Origin: Dyadobacter sp. Leaf189 | GTDB taxonomy: Bacteria; Bacteroidota; Bacteroidia; Cytophagales; Spirosomataceae | Direction: 5' to 3' | NCBI RefSeq assembly: GCF_001424405.1 | Contig: NZ_LMPS01000005.1 | Location: 778,268 to 842,267, forward strand | DNA: 64,000 nt | In this document: in pieces, positions 34,891 through 43,863 of the stretch | Layout of the letters: each line of letters begins with the position of its first letter | How positions within the stretch are numbered: the stretch's first letter is position 1 | Made by a program: the position numbers and the translations under genes | Notes under the pieces: model-generated | Databases searched by the model: none | What the model saw: only the letters and a program-made list of their open reading frames with translations | What the model was told of the DNA's origin: nothing

Positions 34891-34964
34891 TAGCGGGGAG
34901 CAGAATCGAACTGCCGACCTTAGGGTTATGAATCCTACGCTCTAACCATCTGAGCTACCCCGCC
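34891..34964 (-). tRNA. tRNA-Met (CAT), elongator type
   Basis: 74-nt cloverleaf read on the minus strand, beginning GGCGGGGTAGCTCAGATGG. The acceptor stem GGCGGGG (34964-34958) pairs with CCCCGCT (34898-34892; one G-U at 1-72), the discriminator is A, and CCA is not encoded. The anticodon loop TTCATAA gives anticodon CAT. The TpsiC arm carries GTTCGATTC. The first base pair is intact, so it is not an initiator. A lysidine tRNA-Ile (CAT) cannot be fully ruled out. Confidence 0.9.
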
Positions 34965-35062
34965 GTGTTATTGTGGTGCAAAAGTATGTTAAATATTTTT
35001 ACGGCACAACTCGTTTTTTCTAAAATTGATGGGGAAAATCTGTTTGAGGGTTCATTCAATTT

Positions 35063-35070
35063 TAAGTTTG
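35063..35070 (+). promoter_or_regulatory. Candidate -7 box before the START-like gene
   Basis: TAAGTTTG is an exact TAnnTTTG match. A TTTG (35043-35046) lies 16 nt upstream, slightly short of the usual spacing. It predicts a leader of about 85-90 nt before ATG 35164. Confidence 0.4.
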
Positions 35071-35163
35071 CAGACTTTTATAACTGATTTATGCTATATT
35101 ACAACTTTTAAATCAGCGAGTAAGGCAGGAACTGTTAAGGGTATCGTTTTAATAGAAGTTCAT

Positions 35164-35556
35164 ATGGAAAAATATAAATTTATTACCGAGTTTGAATTGC
35201 GTTCCTCTCCCAAAGTGCTTTTTCCATATATATCGACCCCGTCCGGACTGGAACAGTGGTTTGCCGAGAAAGTGATGGTACTGCCTGATCACCGATTCGA
35301 TTTTCAATGGGACGGCGACAGCCATATTGCGCGTCAAACCGGTCTCCGTATCAACAAAGCAGTGCGTTTTGACTTTGAAAACACGAGTGACGATAATCTC
35401 GACAACAACCATTTGGAACTAAAATTAGAAGTGAGTGAGTTAACTCAGACAACTTTCCTGCGGGTAATCGACTACTCGTCGAACCGCGATCAGGACGAGC
35501 TAGCGTCATTGTGGGAAGGCTTTATTGATAATCTCAGAGAAATAGTTGGTAGTTGA
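35164..35556 (+). CDS. START-like domain protein
   Basis: 130 residues from the ATG at 35164 (the upstream frame from 35026 is not preferred). MEKYKFITEFELRSSPKVLFPYISTPSGLEQWFAEKVMVLPDHRFDFQWDG matches the Bacteroidota START-like/SRPBCC group; the C-terminal helix is ELASLWEGFIDNLREIVGS. It is the third SRPBCC-type gene in this window, but not similar in detail to the two at 11.2-12.2 kb. Its stop codon overlaps the start of the LptF/LptG permease gene (TGATG), so the two are translationally coupled. Function unknown. Confidence 0.82.
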   Translation: MEKYKFITEFELRSSPKVLFPYISTPSGLEQWFAEKVMVLPDHRFDFQWDGDSHIARQTGLRINKAVRFDFENTSDDNLDNNHLELKLEVSELTQTTFLRVIDYSSNRDQDELASLWEGFIDNLREIVGS

Positions 35557-37049
35557 TGAAAAAGCTGGATAAGCTTGTTTTGATGTCTTTTTGGGGGCCG
35601 TTTATCATTACAATGTCGGTCGTTGTATTCGTGTTCCTGATGCGGATCATGATTTTTTACATTGACGATTTTGTGTCAAAAGACCTCGGTATTACTGATT
35701 ACGCGCAGCTTTTCTTCTTTTTTAGTCTCATCACGGTTCCTACAGCGCTGCCACTGGCTACATTGCTGTCGTCGCTGATGGCATTTGGTAACCTGGGCGA
35801 ATTCTTTGAGCTCACCGCCATTAAAAGCGCAGGTATCTCGGTCACGAGGGCAATGTTGCCGCTGTTTATAGTTACGTTCGGGATCAGCGTGTTTTCATTT
35901 TTTTTCAACGACAGAGTGTCACCCTGGGCCAATTTGAAGGGGTATAGTCTTTTATATGATATCAAGACTACCAAGGCTACATTGAAAATCAAGGATGGTA
36001 TCTTCTATAATGATCTGCCGGGATATAGTATTAAGGTGGATAAGAAGGAGGAAAACGGCAGGCTTAAAGGAATGGTAATTTACAAGCACAGCAACCGTTC
36101 CTACGAATTTGGCAACACCGAAGTGATACTTGCGGATTCAGGAAGAATGTATTCCATTAATGATAACCGATACCTGGTAATCGAGCTTTACAACGGAACA
36201 AGGTATACGGACGAAGCAAATTCGTCGACTTCGCGACCGGTGTACATTTCTTCGGGCGGAGCTATGACGCGGGGTTTCTCTAATTTCAGCCGCAACTCAT
36301 TCAAGCATTACCGGCTTACCGAAAGTCTGGCGTCGTTTGGAATGAAGCGGACGGACGAAGGCCAGTTCAAGTACCACGAGTTCATGAAAAATATAACGGA
36401 TCTGACGAAAACGGCAGATTCGCTGCGTACTTCTTATGTAGAAACGCGTAAAAACCTGGTGCCCGGAAGTCAGCAGTATTATTCCTACAATTACCGCGAA
36501 GGGACCGATAAGACTTTGAAAAAAGGAGCGTGGGTTGATTCCTTACTGGCAAAACCGGTTTCGGACAGTTTGAAAAAAGATATCCTGGAAAATGCAAAAG
36601 GTGCCGCAGGCAGCATGCTAAGCTATACCAAATCCCAGTACGATTATTTGCAAACCAAGCTCAAAGATGCGAACCGCTATGAATTGGAAAAACACCACAA
36701 GTATACCAATGCAATTTCCTGCCTGATTATGTTTTTAATCGGTGCGCCGTTGGGCGCTATCATCAAAAAGGGAGGATTTGGCGTACCGGTATTAGTATCA
36801 ATCCTGTTCTTTATACTTTTATATGTATTGACTAATCAGGGTGACAAATGGGTGAAAGAAGGGTTGCTCGCAGTGCCTCTGGGCGCCTGGCTGGCCAATA
36901 CTGTGCTGCTGCTGGCGGGTTTGTATTTCATCAGTAAGGCAAGAAGCGACTCGCGGTTATTTGAAAAAGATGTTTATCAAATGCAGTATAAGAGAATTAA
37001 AGCGTGGCTGACAAGTAGATTTAGGAAAAGTCAGCTTATCCAATCATAG
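35556..37049 (+). CDS. LptF/LptG-family LPS export permease
   Basis: 497 residues from ATG 35556; a TTG at 35553 is the only other choice. The N-terminal helices (LVLMSFWGPFIITMSVVVFVFLMRIMIF, then YAQLFFFFSLITVPTALPLATLLSSLMAFGNLGEFFELTAIKSAGIS) form the YjgP/YjgQ signature. A soluble periplasmic region follows (about 130-350) and terminal helices (CLIMFLIGAPLGAIIKKGGFG, VPVLVSILFFILLYV). Role: inner-membrane component that extracts lipopolysaccharide. Only one such gene is here; a second subunit would be elsewhere. Coupled to the START-like gene. Confidence 0.9.
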   Translation: MKKLDKLVLMSFWGPFIITMSVVVFVFLMRIMIFYIDDFVSKDLGITDYAQLFFFFSLITVPTALPLATLLSSLMAFGNLGEFFELTAIKSAGISVTRAMLPLFIVTFGISVFSFFFNDRVSPWANLKGYSLLYDIKTTKATLKIKDGIFYNDLPGYSIKVDKKEENGRLKGMVIYKHSNRSYEFGNTEVILADSGRMYSINDNRYLVIELYNGTRYTDEANSSTSRPVYISSGGAMTRGFSNFSRNSFKHYRLTESLASFGMKRTDEGQFKYHEFMKNITDLTKTADSLRTSYVETRKNLVPGSQQYYSYNYREGTDKTLKKGAWVDSLLAKPVSDSLKKDILENAKGAAGSMLSYTKSQYDYLQTKLKDANRYELEKHHKYTNAISCLIMFLIGAPLGAIIKKGGFGVPVLVSILFFILLYVLTNQGDKWVKEGLLAVPLGAWLANTVLLLAGLYFISKARSDSRLFEKDVYQMQYKRIKAWLTSRFRKSQLIQS

Positions 37050-37082
37050 TAAAATTATATTTTTTAAATCGCTGTAAAATCG

Positions 37083-37090
37083 TACTTTTG
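37083..37090 (+). promoter_or_regulatory. rpsO -7 box
   Basis: TACTTTTG is an exact TAnnTTTG match, 65 nt before ATG 37155. No TTG is visible 18-20 nt upstream. A leader of about 60 nt would allow S15 autoregulation, which is known in other bacteria. Confidence 0.55.
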
Positions 37091-37154
37091 CAACCTTATT
37101 TACGGCAAGGTGCTGTAAAATACTTCTCATACAATTTAATCTGTTGTTACAATC

Positions 37155-37430
37155 ATGTATTTAACCGCGGAAAAGAAGAGCGAGATCTTCGAATCGAAAG
37201 GTTTTAAAAAAGAGAGCGGAGACACTGGCTCAGCTGAATCACAAATTGCTTTATTTACGTACCGCATCAACTATTTGAATGAGCACTTAAAGACGCACAA
37301 GAAAGACAATGATACGCGTCTTGGTTTGCTTAAAATGGTAGGAAAGCGCAGAAGATTGTTAGACTATCTTTACAAAAAGGACATTAACCGCTACCGTGCG
37401 ATTATTGCCGAATTGAACATACGTAAGTAA
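37155..37430 (+). CDS. rpsO: 30S ribosomal protein S15
   Basis: 91 residues, near the canonical 88-90. The family signature is present: [58 protein letters not shown]. Role: binds 16S rRNA in the small subunit's central domain and primes assembly. It precedes pnp, the same order as in many bacteria, but an efficient terminator separates them here. It has its own promoter at 37083. Confidence 0.97.
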   Translation: MYLTAEKKSEIFESKGFKKESGDTGSAESQIALFTYRINYLNEHLKTHKKDNDTRLGLLKMVGKRRRLLDYLYKKDINRYRAIIAELNIRK

Positions 37431-37433
37431 TTT

Positions 37434-37476
37434 AAAATCAGGGAACTTCAATCACATGTAAGTTCCCTGATTTTTT
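37434..37476 (+). terminator. rpsO terminator
   Basis: A 15-bp perfect stem (AAAATCAGGGAACTT, 37434-37448, with AAGTTCCCTGATTTT, 37460-37474) followed by T residues. It lies 4 nt past the rpsO stop. Confidence 0.9.
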
Positions 37477-37540
37477 GCGGAATTAGAAAAATCATCGGAA
37501 TGTCAGGACGGCATTCCAAAGCTACAAAAATCACTATTCT

Positions 37541-39682
37541 ATGCTTTTTAATATAGTTAACAAGACTATACCCTTACCTGATGGCAGGGAAATCACTATT
37601 GAAACAGGAAAATTAGCAAAACAAGCCGACGGTTCGGTAGTTGTCAGACTGGGTAACACCATGTTGCTGGCGACAGTTGTGGCTAATAAAGATATTAGAG
37701 AAGGCTTGGACTTTTTACCATTATCGGTTGATTACCAGGAGAAATTCGCTTCTGCCGGTCGTATTCCGGGAAGCTTTCAGAGGCGCGAGGGAAAACTATC
37801 TGACCACGAAGTACTGATCAGCCGCCTGGTTGACAGGGTTCTTCGTCCATTGTTTCCGGAGGACTATCACGCAGAAGTACAGGTTAACATTCTTTTGATT
37901 TCTGCTGATCCAACTGCATTGCCTGACGCACTTGCTGCATTGGCGGCATCTGCTGCACTGGCGGCTTCTGATATTCCATTTAACGGACCAGTTTCTGAGG
38001 TACGCGTAGCTAAAATCGACGGACAGTATGTAGTTAACCCGGGATCAGTTGAGCTTGAAAAAGCAACACTTGACCTGATGGTTGGCGCGACTTACAACGA
38101 TATCGCTATGGTGGAGGGCGAAATGAGCGAAGTTTCTGAGGAAGAAATTATCGAAGCATTGAAAGTTGCCCACGCTGTTATCAAAGAACAATGCCTTGCA
38201 TTGAAAGAATTTGAAGCTGCTGTCGGTAAAACGGAGAAGAGAGAATACGTAGGTGACGATGCTGACGCAGAACTGGAAGCGCGTGTTCGCTCTTTTGCTT
38301 ACGACAAAATATATGCTGTTACGCAGCAAGGTTCTACCAACAAGCAAGTTCGTAAAGACGGATTTAAAGCAGTTTGGGAAGAATTTAAAACTACAATCAC
38401 AGAAGAAGAATCGCCTGAGTTCAAAGAAGGTTTGGCGAAACGTTACTTCAATGACCTGGTTTGGGAAGCATCACGCCGCCTTGTTCTGGACGAAAGGATC
38501 CGTCTGGACGGTCGCCGTCTAGACGAAGTTAGACCGATCGCGTCAGAAGTTGATTTTCTTCCGAACGCACACGGTTCTGCACTGTTCACAAGAGGTGAAA
38601 CACAGTCTCTGACTACCGTTACTTTGGGTACGAAGAATGACGAGCAAATCGTTGATACCACTTTGAAATATGGGTACAGCAAATTCATGCTGCACTACAA
38701 CTTCCCTGGATTTTCAACAGGTGAGGTAAAACCAAACCGTGGACCTGGTCGCCGCGAGGTGGGTCATGGAAATCTTGCATTACGTGCATTGAAAAAGGTG
38801 TTGCCACAGCTTGAAGACAATCCTTACACGATCCGTATCGTATCAGATATCCTTGAATCAAACGGATCTTCGTCTATGGCTACCGTTTGCGCAGGCTCAC
38901 TGGCGTTAATGGATTCAGGTTTGAAAATCAAGGCACCTGTATCAGGGATTGCAATGGGACTTATCTCCGATGAAGCAACCGGTAAATACGCTGTTCTTTC
39001 TGACATTCTTGGGGATGAAGATCACCTGGGGGATATGGATTTTAAAGTGACAGGAACAGAGGCTGGTATCACAGCTTGTCAAATGGATATGAAGGTAAAT
39101 GGTCTTTCATTTGAAGTATTGACAGAAGCTTTAATGCAAGCCAAAGCGGGCAGATTGCACATTTTGGGTGAAATGAACAAGACTATCCGTGAAAGTCGTC
39201 CAGACCTTAAACCGCATACACCTCGCGCAGTTGTCATTAAAATTGATCGTGAGATGATCGGCGCTGTAATCGGGCCTGGTGGTAAGGTTGTTCAGGATAT
39301 CCAGAAAGAATCCGGAGCTACTGTGTCTATTGAAGAAAAGGATGGAGCAGGGTTTGTAAGTATATTCTCAGCTGACAAGACTTCAATGGATAAGGCCGTA
39401 GCACGTATTAAAGGAATTATCCTTGTGCCGGAAATCGGAGAAGTATATACTGGTAAAGTGAAGTCCATTATGCCTTTCGGCGCATTTGTTGAGTTCCTGC
39501 CTGGTAAAGACGGTTTGTTGCACATTTCCGAGATCAAGTGGGAAAGACTTGAACAAATGGAAGGTGTTCTGGAAGTTGGAGAAGAGATCCAGGTTAAATT
39601 GGTAGAGATCGATAAGAAAACCGGGAAATACAGACTTTCGCGTAAAGTGTTGCTACCAAAGCCAGAGAACAAAAATGCATAA
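37541..39682 (+). CDS. pnp: Polyribonucleotide nucleotidyltransferase
   Basis: 713 residues, the normal PNPase length. Two RNase PH-like domains (first about 1-220 with [23 protein letters not shown]; second about 300-550 with [14 protein letters not shown] and [19 protein letters not shown]), a KH domain ([24 protein letters not shown], about 565-620) and an S1 domain ([28 protein letters not shown]). Role: phosphate-dependent 3'-5' RNA degradation and tailing. It lies between rpsO and the primary sigma gene, all on the same strand. Confidence 0.97.
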   Translation: MLFNIVNKTIPLPDGREITIETGKLAKQADGSVVVRLGNTMLLATVVANKDIREGLDFLPLSVDYQEKFASAGRIPGSFQRREGKLSDHEVLISRLVDRVLRPLFPEDYHAEVQVNILLISADPTALPDALAALAASAALAASDIPFNGPVSEVRVAKIDGQYVVNPGSVELEKATLDLMVGATYNDIAMVEGEMSEVSEEEIIEALKVAHAVIKEQCLALKEFEAAVGKTEKREYVGDDADAELEARVRSFAYDKIYAVTQQGSTNKQVRKDGFKAVWEEFKTTITEEESPEFKEGLAKRYFNDLVWEASRRLVLDERIRLDGRRLDEVRPIASEVDFLPNAHGSALFTRGETQSLTTVTLGTKNDEQIVDTTLKYGYSKFMLHYNFPGFSTGEVKPNRGPGRREVGHGNLALRALKKVLPQLEDNPYTIRIVSDILESNGSSSMATVCAGSLALMDSGLKIKAPVSGIAMGLISDEATGKYAVLSDILGDEDHLGDMDFKVTGTEAGITACQMDMKVNGLSFEVLTEALMQAKAGRLHILGEMNKTIRESRPDLKPHTPRAVVIKIDREMIGAVIGPGGKVVQDIQKESGATVSIEEKDGAGFVSIFSADKTSMDKAVARIKGIILVPEIGEVYTGKVKSIMPFGAFVEFLPGKDGLLHISEIKWERLEQMEGVLEVGEEIQVKLVEIDKKTGKYRLSRKVLLPKPENKNA

Positions 39683-39748
39683 AATAGTGTTTCCTTAATT
39701 GGAGACAGTATTGACGTCGTTACATTACATACTTAATAAAAGACATAG

Positions 39749-40612
39749 ATGAGACAGCTAAAGATCAGTAAGCAAATCACCAACCGTGAAAGTCAGTCGT
39801 TAGACAAATATTTGCAGGAGATCGGAAAGGTAGATTTGTTAACGCCGGATGAGGAGGTGACCTTAGCGCAAAAGATCAGGGACGGGGACCAGCTGGCTTT
39901 GGAAAGATTAACCAAAGCAAACCTCAGGTTCGTTGTTTCCGTGGCAAAACAATACCAAAACCAGGGTCTATCTCTGGGGGACTTGATAAACGAAGGTAAT
40001 TTAGGACTTATCAAAGCTGCACAGCGTTTTGATGAGACTCGTGGTTTTAAATTTATCTCATACGCAGTTTGGTGGATCCGTCAGTCGATTCTTCAGGCGC
40101 TGGCCGAGCAGTCCCGTATTGTTCGTCTGCCTTTGAATAGGGTTGGTTCGCTGAACAAGATTTCTAAAACGTTTTCTGAACTGGAGCAGCGTTTTGAGCG
40201 CGAGCCTTCGCCAGAGGAACTTGCGGAAGTTCTTGAAATATCATCTTCGGAAGTAGTAGATACCATGAAAATTTCGGGTCGTCACGTATCGATGGACGCT
40301 CCGTTTGTTCAGGGTGAAGAAAACAGCCTTCTGGATGTTTTGGAGAACGATCTCGAAGACAAACCTGATTCAGGACTTGTAAATGAGTCTTTGCGTAAGG
40401 AAGTTCAGAGAGCACTTTGCACATTGACACAGCGCGAAGCTGACGTGATAGCATTGTATTTCGGTCTGAATGGAGAGCATGCGATGACTTTGGAAGAGAT
40501 AGGGGAGAAGTTTAACCTTACCCGTGAGCGCGTGCGCCAGATCAAAGAAAAAGCGATCAGAAGATTGCGCCATGTATCAAGAAGCAAAGCACTTAAAACT
40601 TATCTTGGTTAA
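39749..40612 (+). CDS. rpoD: Primary RNA polymerase sigma factor RpoD
   Basis: 287 residues. Region 1.2 begins [20 protein letters not shown]; region 2 has [57 protein letters not shown]; region 3 follows; region 4 has [29 protein letters not shown] (first residue is M in the sequence). Region 1.1 is absent, as is usual for the Bacteroidota primary sigma, which recognises TTG/TAnnTTTG promoters. It follows pnp by 66 bp and ends in a terminator. Confidence 0.95.
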   Translation: MRQLKISKQITNRESQSLDKYLQEIGKVDLLTPDEEVTLAQKIRDGDQLALERLTKANLRFVVSVAKQYQNQGLSLGDLINEGNLGLIKAAQRFDETRGFKFISYAVWWIRQSILQALAEQSRIVRLPLNRVGSLNKISKTFSELEQRFEREPSPEELAEVLEISSSEVVDTMKISGRHVSMDAPFVQGEENSLLDVLENDLEDKPDSGLVNESLRKEVQRALCTLTQREADVIALYFGLNGEHAMTLEEIGEKFNLTRERVRQIKEKAIRRLRHVSRSKALKTYLG

Positions 40613-40644
40613 GCTTTCGATCCATTCCTAGTGAATATTTATTT

Positions 40645-40676
40645 AAATAGCCTCCGCAAGAGGCTATTTTCTTTTA
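40645..40676 (+). terminator. rpoD terminator
   Basis: A 10-bp perfect stem (AAATAGCCTC, 40645-40654, with GAGGCTATTT, 40660-40669) and a CGCAA loop, followed by a T-rich run. It ends 4 nt before menD. Confidence 0.85.
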
Positions 40677-40679
40677 CAT

Positions 40680-42389
40680 ATGGCCATTTTACAACCTTTG
40701 ATTGACATTCCGGCAATTTGCTATGCGCACGGAAGCAGGCACGCGGTAGTTTCACCAGGATCGCGAAGCGCTGCGCTCACACTTGCTTTTGCGAGGCACG
40801 GCGGATTTCAGATGCATGTGTGCATGGACGAACGTTCCGCAGCTTTTATAGGACTGGGCATAGCGCAGCAAACAACCTCTGTGGTCGTATTAATCTGTAC
40901 CTCCGGGAGTGCAGCTTATAACTTCGCTCCTGGTGTTGCAGAGGCCTTTTTTCAGCAGATTCCCTTGCTGATCCTTACAGCAGACCGACCCAAGGATTGG
41001 TTGCACCAGTACGACGGTCAAACCATTTATCAGAATGAAATATATGGTAAGCATGTAAAACGATCTTTCGAACTTCCTTCTGACTATGGACACAAGGATG
41101 CGGTGTGGGCCATTAACCGGATCGTGAATGAAGCAGTTGGATTGAGCGATACCAAGCCAAACGGGCCAGTGCATATTAATATTCCTATCCGTGAGCCGTT
41201 CTACCCTTCTCCGGAAGAAGAATTCGTGCAATCAGAAAATGTGCGCATTATAAACAGAGAAGTTTCTGATAGAACCATTCCGGCTGACAAGTGGAATATG
41301 TTACTGGATGAGCTGGACTCAGCCAAACGCATATTGATTGTAGGAGGACAGCATAATCCTGACCCGGAATTGGGTAGGGTACTTGCGCAAATAGCAGAAG
41401 AATGGAATGTGCCGGTTGTAGGAGATTGTATAAGCAATTTGCCTGGAAGCGAGCTCTTCGTTCGTCATCACGATCTATTTTTGAGGAGTGCAGAAGATGA
41501 AAATCTAGCTCCCGATTTGCTGATTACATTTGGATTATCGCTTGTATCAAAAGAATTAAAGCTCTTCCTGCGAAAAAATGCACCTTCGCAGCACTGGCAC
41601 ATAGGGCAAGACTCCTTTTTAGCCGATCCAATGCAATCCTTGACCCGACAAATACCTGTTGAACCTCTTTATTTCTTCACATCTTTATTCGAGAAGGTTG
41701 ACTATCAGCTATTTGTGGAAAACTCGGATTTTCAGAATGATAGTGGCTATGGTGCTTTGTGGCAGCGAAAAGAGAATGAGGCGAGACGCTATAAGCAGAA
41801 ACTTATCACGAATTTAAGTTCGTTAAATGATTTAACATCGTTAGAATCTTTATTTGAAGCGACAAATGGACGCTACCAGCTGCATGTAGGCAATAGCATG
41901 GCTATAAGATATGCCAATGCGCTGAGTTTTGAGAGTAGCCTTGGACTTTATTGCAACAGAGGGACCAGCGGAATTGACGGGTGTGTGAGCACAGCAGTTG
42001 GTGCGGCACTCGTAAACAATCAACCTACGCTCCTGATTGTTGGAGACGTGAGTTTCCTGTATGATAGAAATGGTTTACTGATCCGACATTTGCCCGACAA
42101 CTTGAAGATAGTAGTAGTCAATAATGCAGGAGGTAGTATTTTTAGAATGATCGATGGCCCTGCCGGTCTGCCTGAACTTGGCGAGTATTTTGAAACCAGA
42201 CATTCATTTACAGCAAAGCGGACGTGCGAAGATTCTAATATTACGTATTTTGAATTGCGCGACATTGCATCAATGCATTCGACAATAACAGATTTCCTTG
42301 CATCGAACAAGATCAGTTTATTAGAAATCTTTACAGATCCGGAAGAAAATCGCCAGACCTGGAAAGCTTTGAAGTCAATGCAGGTTTAG
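40680..42389 (+). CDS. menD: Menaquinone biosynthesis thiamine-diphosphate enzyme MenD
   Basis: 569 residues, the MenD size. N-terminal VVSPGSRSAALTLAFARHGG and CMDERSAAFIGLGIAQ carry the substrate and thiamine-diphosphate glutamate region; TSGSAAYNFAPGVAEA and LTADRPKDWLHQYDGQTIYQ follow; the C-terminal LGLYCNRGTSGIDGCVSTAVGAAL and IVGDVSFLYDRNGL hold the metal/ThDP site, then VVVNNAGGSIF. Role: adds the succinyl semialdehyde unit to isochorismate (SEPHCHC synthase) for menaquinone. No other men gene is nearby. It ends 2 bp before the convergent TPR lipoprotein gene. Confidence 0.93.
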   Translation: MAILQPLIDIPAICYAHGSRHAVVSPGSRSAALTLAFARHGGFQMHVCMDERSAAFIGLGIAQQTTSVVVLICTSGSAAYNFAPGVAEAFFQQIPLLILTADRPKDWLHQYDGQTIYQNEIYGKHVKRSFELPSDYGHKDAVWAINRIVNEAVGLSDTKPNGPVHINIPIREPFYPSPEEEFVQSENVRIINREVSDRTIPADKWNMLLDELDSAKRILIVGGQHNPDPELGRVLAQIAEEWNVPVVGDCISNLPGSELFVRHHDLFLRSAEDENLAPDLLITFGLSLVSKELKLFLRKNAPSQHWHIGQDSFLADPMQSLTRQIPVEPLYFFTSLFEKVDYQLFVENSDFQNDSGYGALWQRKENEARRYKQKLITNLSSLNDLTSLESLFEATNGRYQLHVGNSMAIRYANALSFESSLGLYCNRGTSGIDGCVSTAVGAALVNNQPTLLIVGDVSFLYDRNGLLIRHLPDNLKIVVVNNAGGSIFRMIDGPAGLPELGEYFETRHSFTAKRTCEDSNITYFELRDIASMHSTITDFLASNKISLLEIFTDPEENRQTWKALKSMQV

Positions 42390-42391
42390 GG

Positions 42392-43450
42392 TTACTGACA
42401 ATACTGAGCAGCGAGTTCAGTAGCGAGAGCGTCTTTCAGTACAATTCCCTGCTTCCAGATCCTGCAAGCTTCGGGCAACTGCTTCAATCCAAAATACGCA
42501 TTGCCGGTGAGCCCGTAGAGCATTTCTACGGGCTCTGCTATTTCAATGGCTTTGGAATAATATTTCAATGCTTCTCCGAATTCGTTTTTTTGAGAATAAT
42601 AAATACCCAGGTTGCGTAGTGCATACCCGTTAGCCGGTAACTTTTCAAGCGATCGCTCGATCAATGCCTTTCCTTTGTCAGCCAAACCTGTATTCAACAA
42701 TACATATCCTTTGTTATTTAACGCAAACGCATCATCAGGTTGCCGGTCCAGCACCTTGTCAAAACAAGCCAGGGCTGCGTTCCAGTTTTTCTCGCGGGAA
42801 AGTATCAGTCCAAGGTTATTGAGTGCCTGAGGATGCGCAGCGTCAAGAGCAAGCGCATTCTCGAAGTCAGCTTTGGCAGCAGGGTAGGACCTCATGCGAT
42901 AATAAAGCGCGCCCCGATTCACATATGCTTCTACGTTATCCTTTTCCAGAGAAATCGTTTTATCATAATCGGAGATTGCGGCAACATCATTTCCCTGTGC
43001 TGCGAGCACGTCTCCTTTAATCAAAAAGAAGCGGGCAGAATCCTTGTACTCTTTTTCAATTGCCTTCAAATGCTCCACAGCATCGGTTAGCCGGCCCAGT
43101 TGGAGGGCAGCTTCACTCTTTACGAGATTTGCCTGTACGAGTGTAGGATCAATGCGGGTAGCTTCTGCCAAAATCTCATAGGCTTCTTCCGCCTTGCCCA
43201 TTTTCAATAAAGTTATTCCTTTATTGAGGTATGCGTCTGAAAAATCTGCATTTTTGGAGATTGCTTCATCATATAGCCTGATTGCCTCGGCATAGTTCTT
43301 TTGAGTCAAAGCCTGATTTGCTTTCAGGAAAAAATCAGCAGCATCTTTCTTGTTCTGACTCGTACAATGAAGAAAGAGGACAGCTAAAATTATTAGTGCT
43401 AATGAATATTGAAGCTTAGCAAAGGCTTTTTCGGGCTTTTTAAATAACAT
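42392..43450 (-). CDS. TPR-repeat lipoprotein
   Basis: 352 residues. An N-terminal lipoprotein signal (hydrophobic LALIILAVLFLHC with Cys29) is followed by eight or so tetratricopeptide repeats starting about residue 40 (DFFLKANQALTQKNYAEAIRLYDEAI and similar, with the final NEFGEALKYYSKAIEIAEPVEMLYGLTGNAYFG). Predicted to be an outer- or inner-membrane-anchored periplasmic scaffold; partner unknown. Start is ATG 43450; the next Met is too far downstream. Its start codon abuts that of the divergent small gene (CATATG), so promoter and ribosome-binding signals must lie inside the neighbouring coding sequence. Confidence 0.85.
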   Translation of the reverse strand: MLFKKPEKAFAKLQYSLALIILAVLFLHCTSQNKKDAADFFLKANQALTQKNYAEAIRLYDEAISKNADFSDAYLNKGITLLKMGKAEEAYEILAEATRIDPTLVQANLVKSEAALQLGRLTDAVEHLKAIEKEYKDSARFFLIKGDVLAAQGNDVAAISDYDKTISLEKDNVEAYVNRGALYYRMRSYPAAKADFENALALDAAHPQALNNLGLILSREKNWNAALACFDKVLDRQPDDAFALNNKGYVLLNTGLADKGKALIERSLEKLPANGYALRNLGIYYSQKNEFGEALKYYSKAIEIAEPVEMLYGLTGNAYFGLKQLPEACRIWKQGIVLKDALATELAAQYCQ

Positions 43451-43702
43451 ATGAGATATATAAAGGAAATTCTAAATCCGGAGTTCAAAATTGGGCTTTA
43501 TCAGTGGAACAACAAATACATTATTAAAATTGAGTCTGGTCTTTTTGAGCAGACTTACAAGATTGACGAATATGAAGTGGAACGTGCAGACGAGCTGGAG
43601 GCAGGTTTGGATAAGGTTTTCATGGATTCGGTCAGGTCCAAATTTGATGCCATGCAGGAGGATTTTTTCGCGTCCCTACGGCGTAATAATGTAGTATTTT
43701 AG
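43451..43702 (+). CDS. Small conserved-looking hypothetical protein
   Basis: 83 residues: MRYIKEILNPEFKIGLYQWNNKYIIKIESGLFEQTYKIDEYEVERADELEAGLDKVFMDSV... with no signal peptide or membrane helix, so cytoplasmic. It has the compact alpha-beta character of Bacteroidota-restricted small proteins, but I do not recognise a family. Its ATG immediately follows the CAT of the divergent TPR gene. The TPR-rich gene at 43864 follows after 113 bp (from the stop) on the same strand. Function unknown. Confidence 0.75.
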   Translation: MRYIKEILNPEFKIGLYQWNNKYIIKIESGLFEQTYKIDEYEVERADELEAGLDKVFMDSVRSKFDAMQEDFFASLRRNNVVF

Positions 43703-43863
43703 CGTACTGTAACCCCGTCAACACCTGTTCACGTATACGCTTTTAATGTGCTTTTCGTTAGATAGCAAACAATTTCAGGCGGTATTTGTGCGCTCAGGTA
43801 ATCTTATATAAAGATATGGTCCATCGCATTAAATTCATTCAAAACTCCACCAACTCAGCTTCT

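Noticed and set aside
34891-34964. tRNA-Ile (lysidine, CAT) instead of tRNA-Met
   Set aside because: The anticodon is shared, but the GGCGGGG acceptor stem and overall sequence fit elongator tRNA-Met as I know it; kept as a minor caveat in the feature.
39700-39748. TTGACG followed by TACTTA before rpoD as a sigma70-like promoter
   Set aside because: Does not fit the TAnnTTTG consensus expected of this group, and the gene can be read from pnp.
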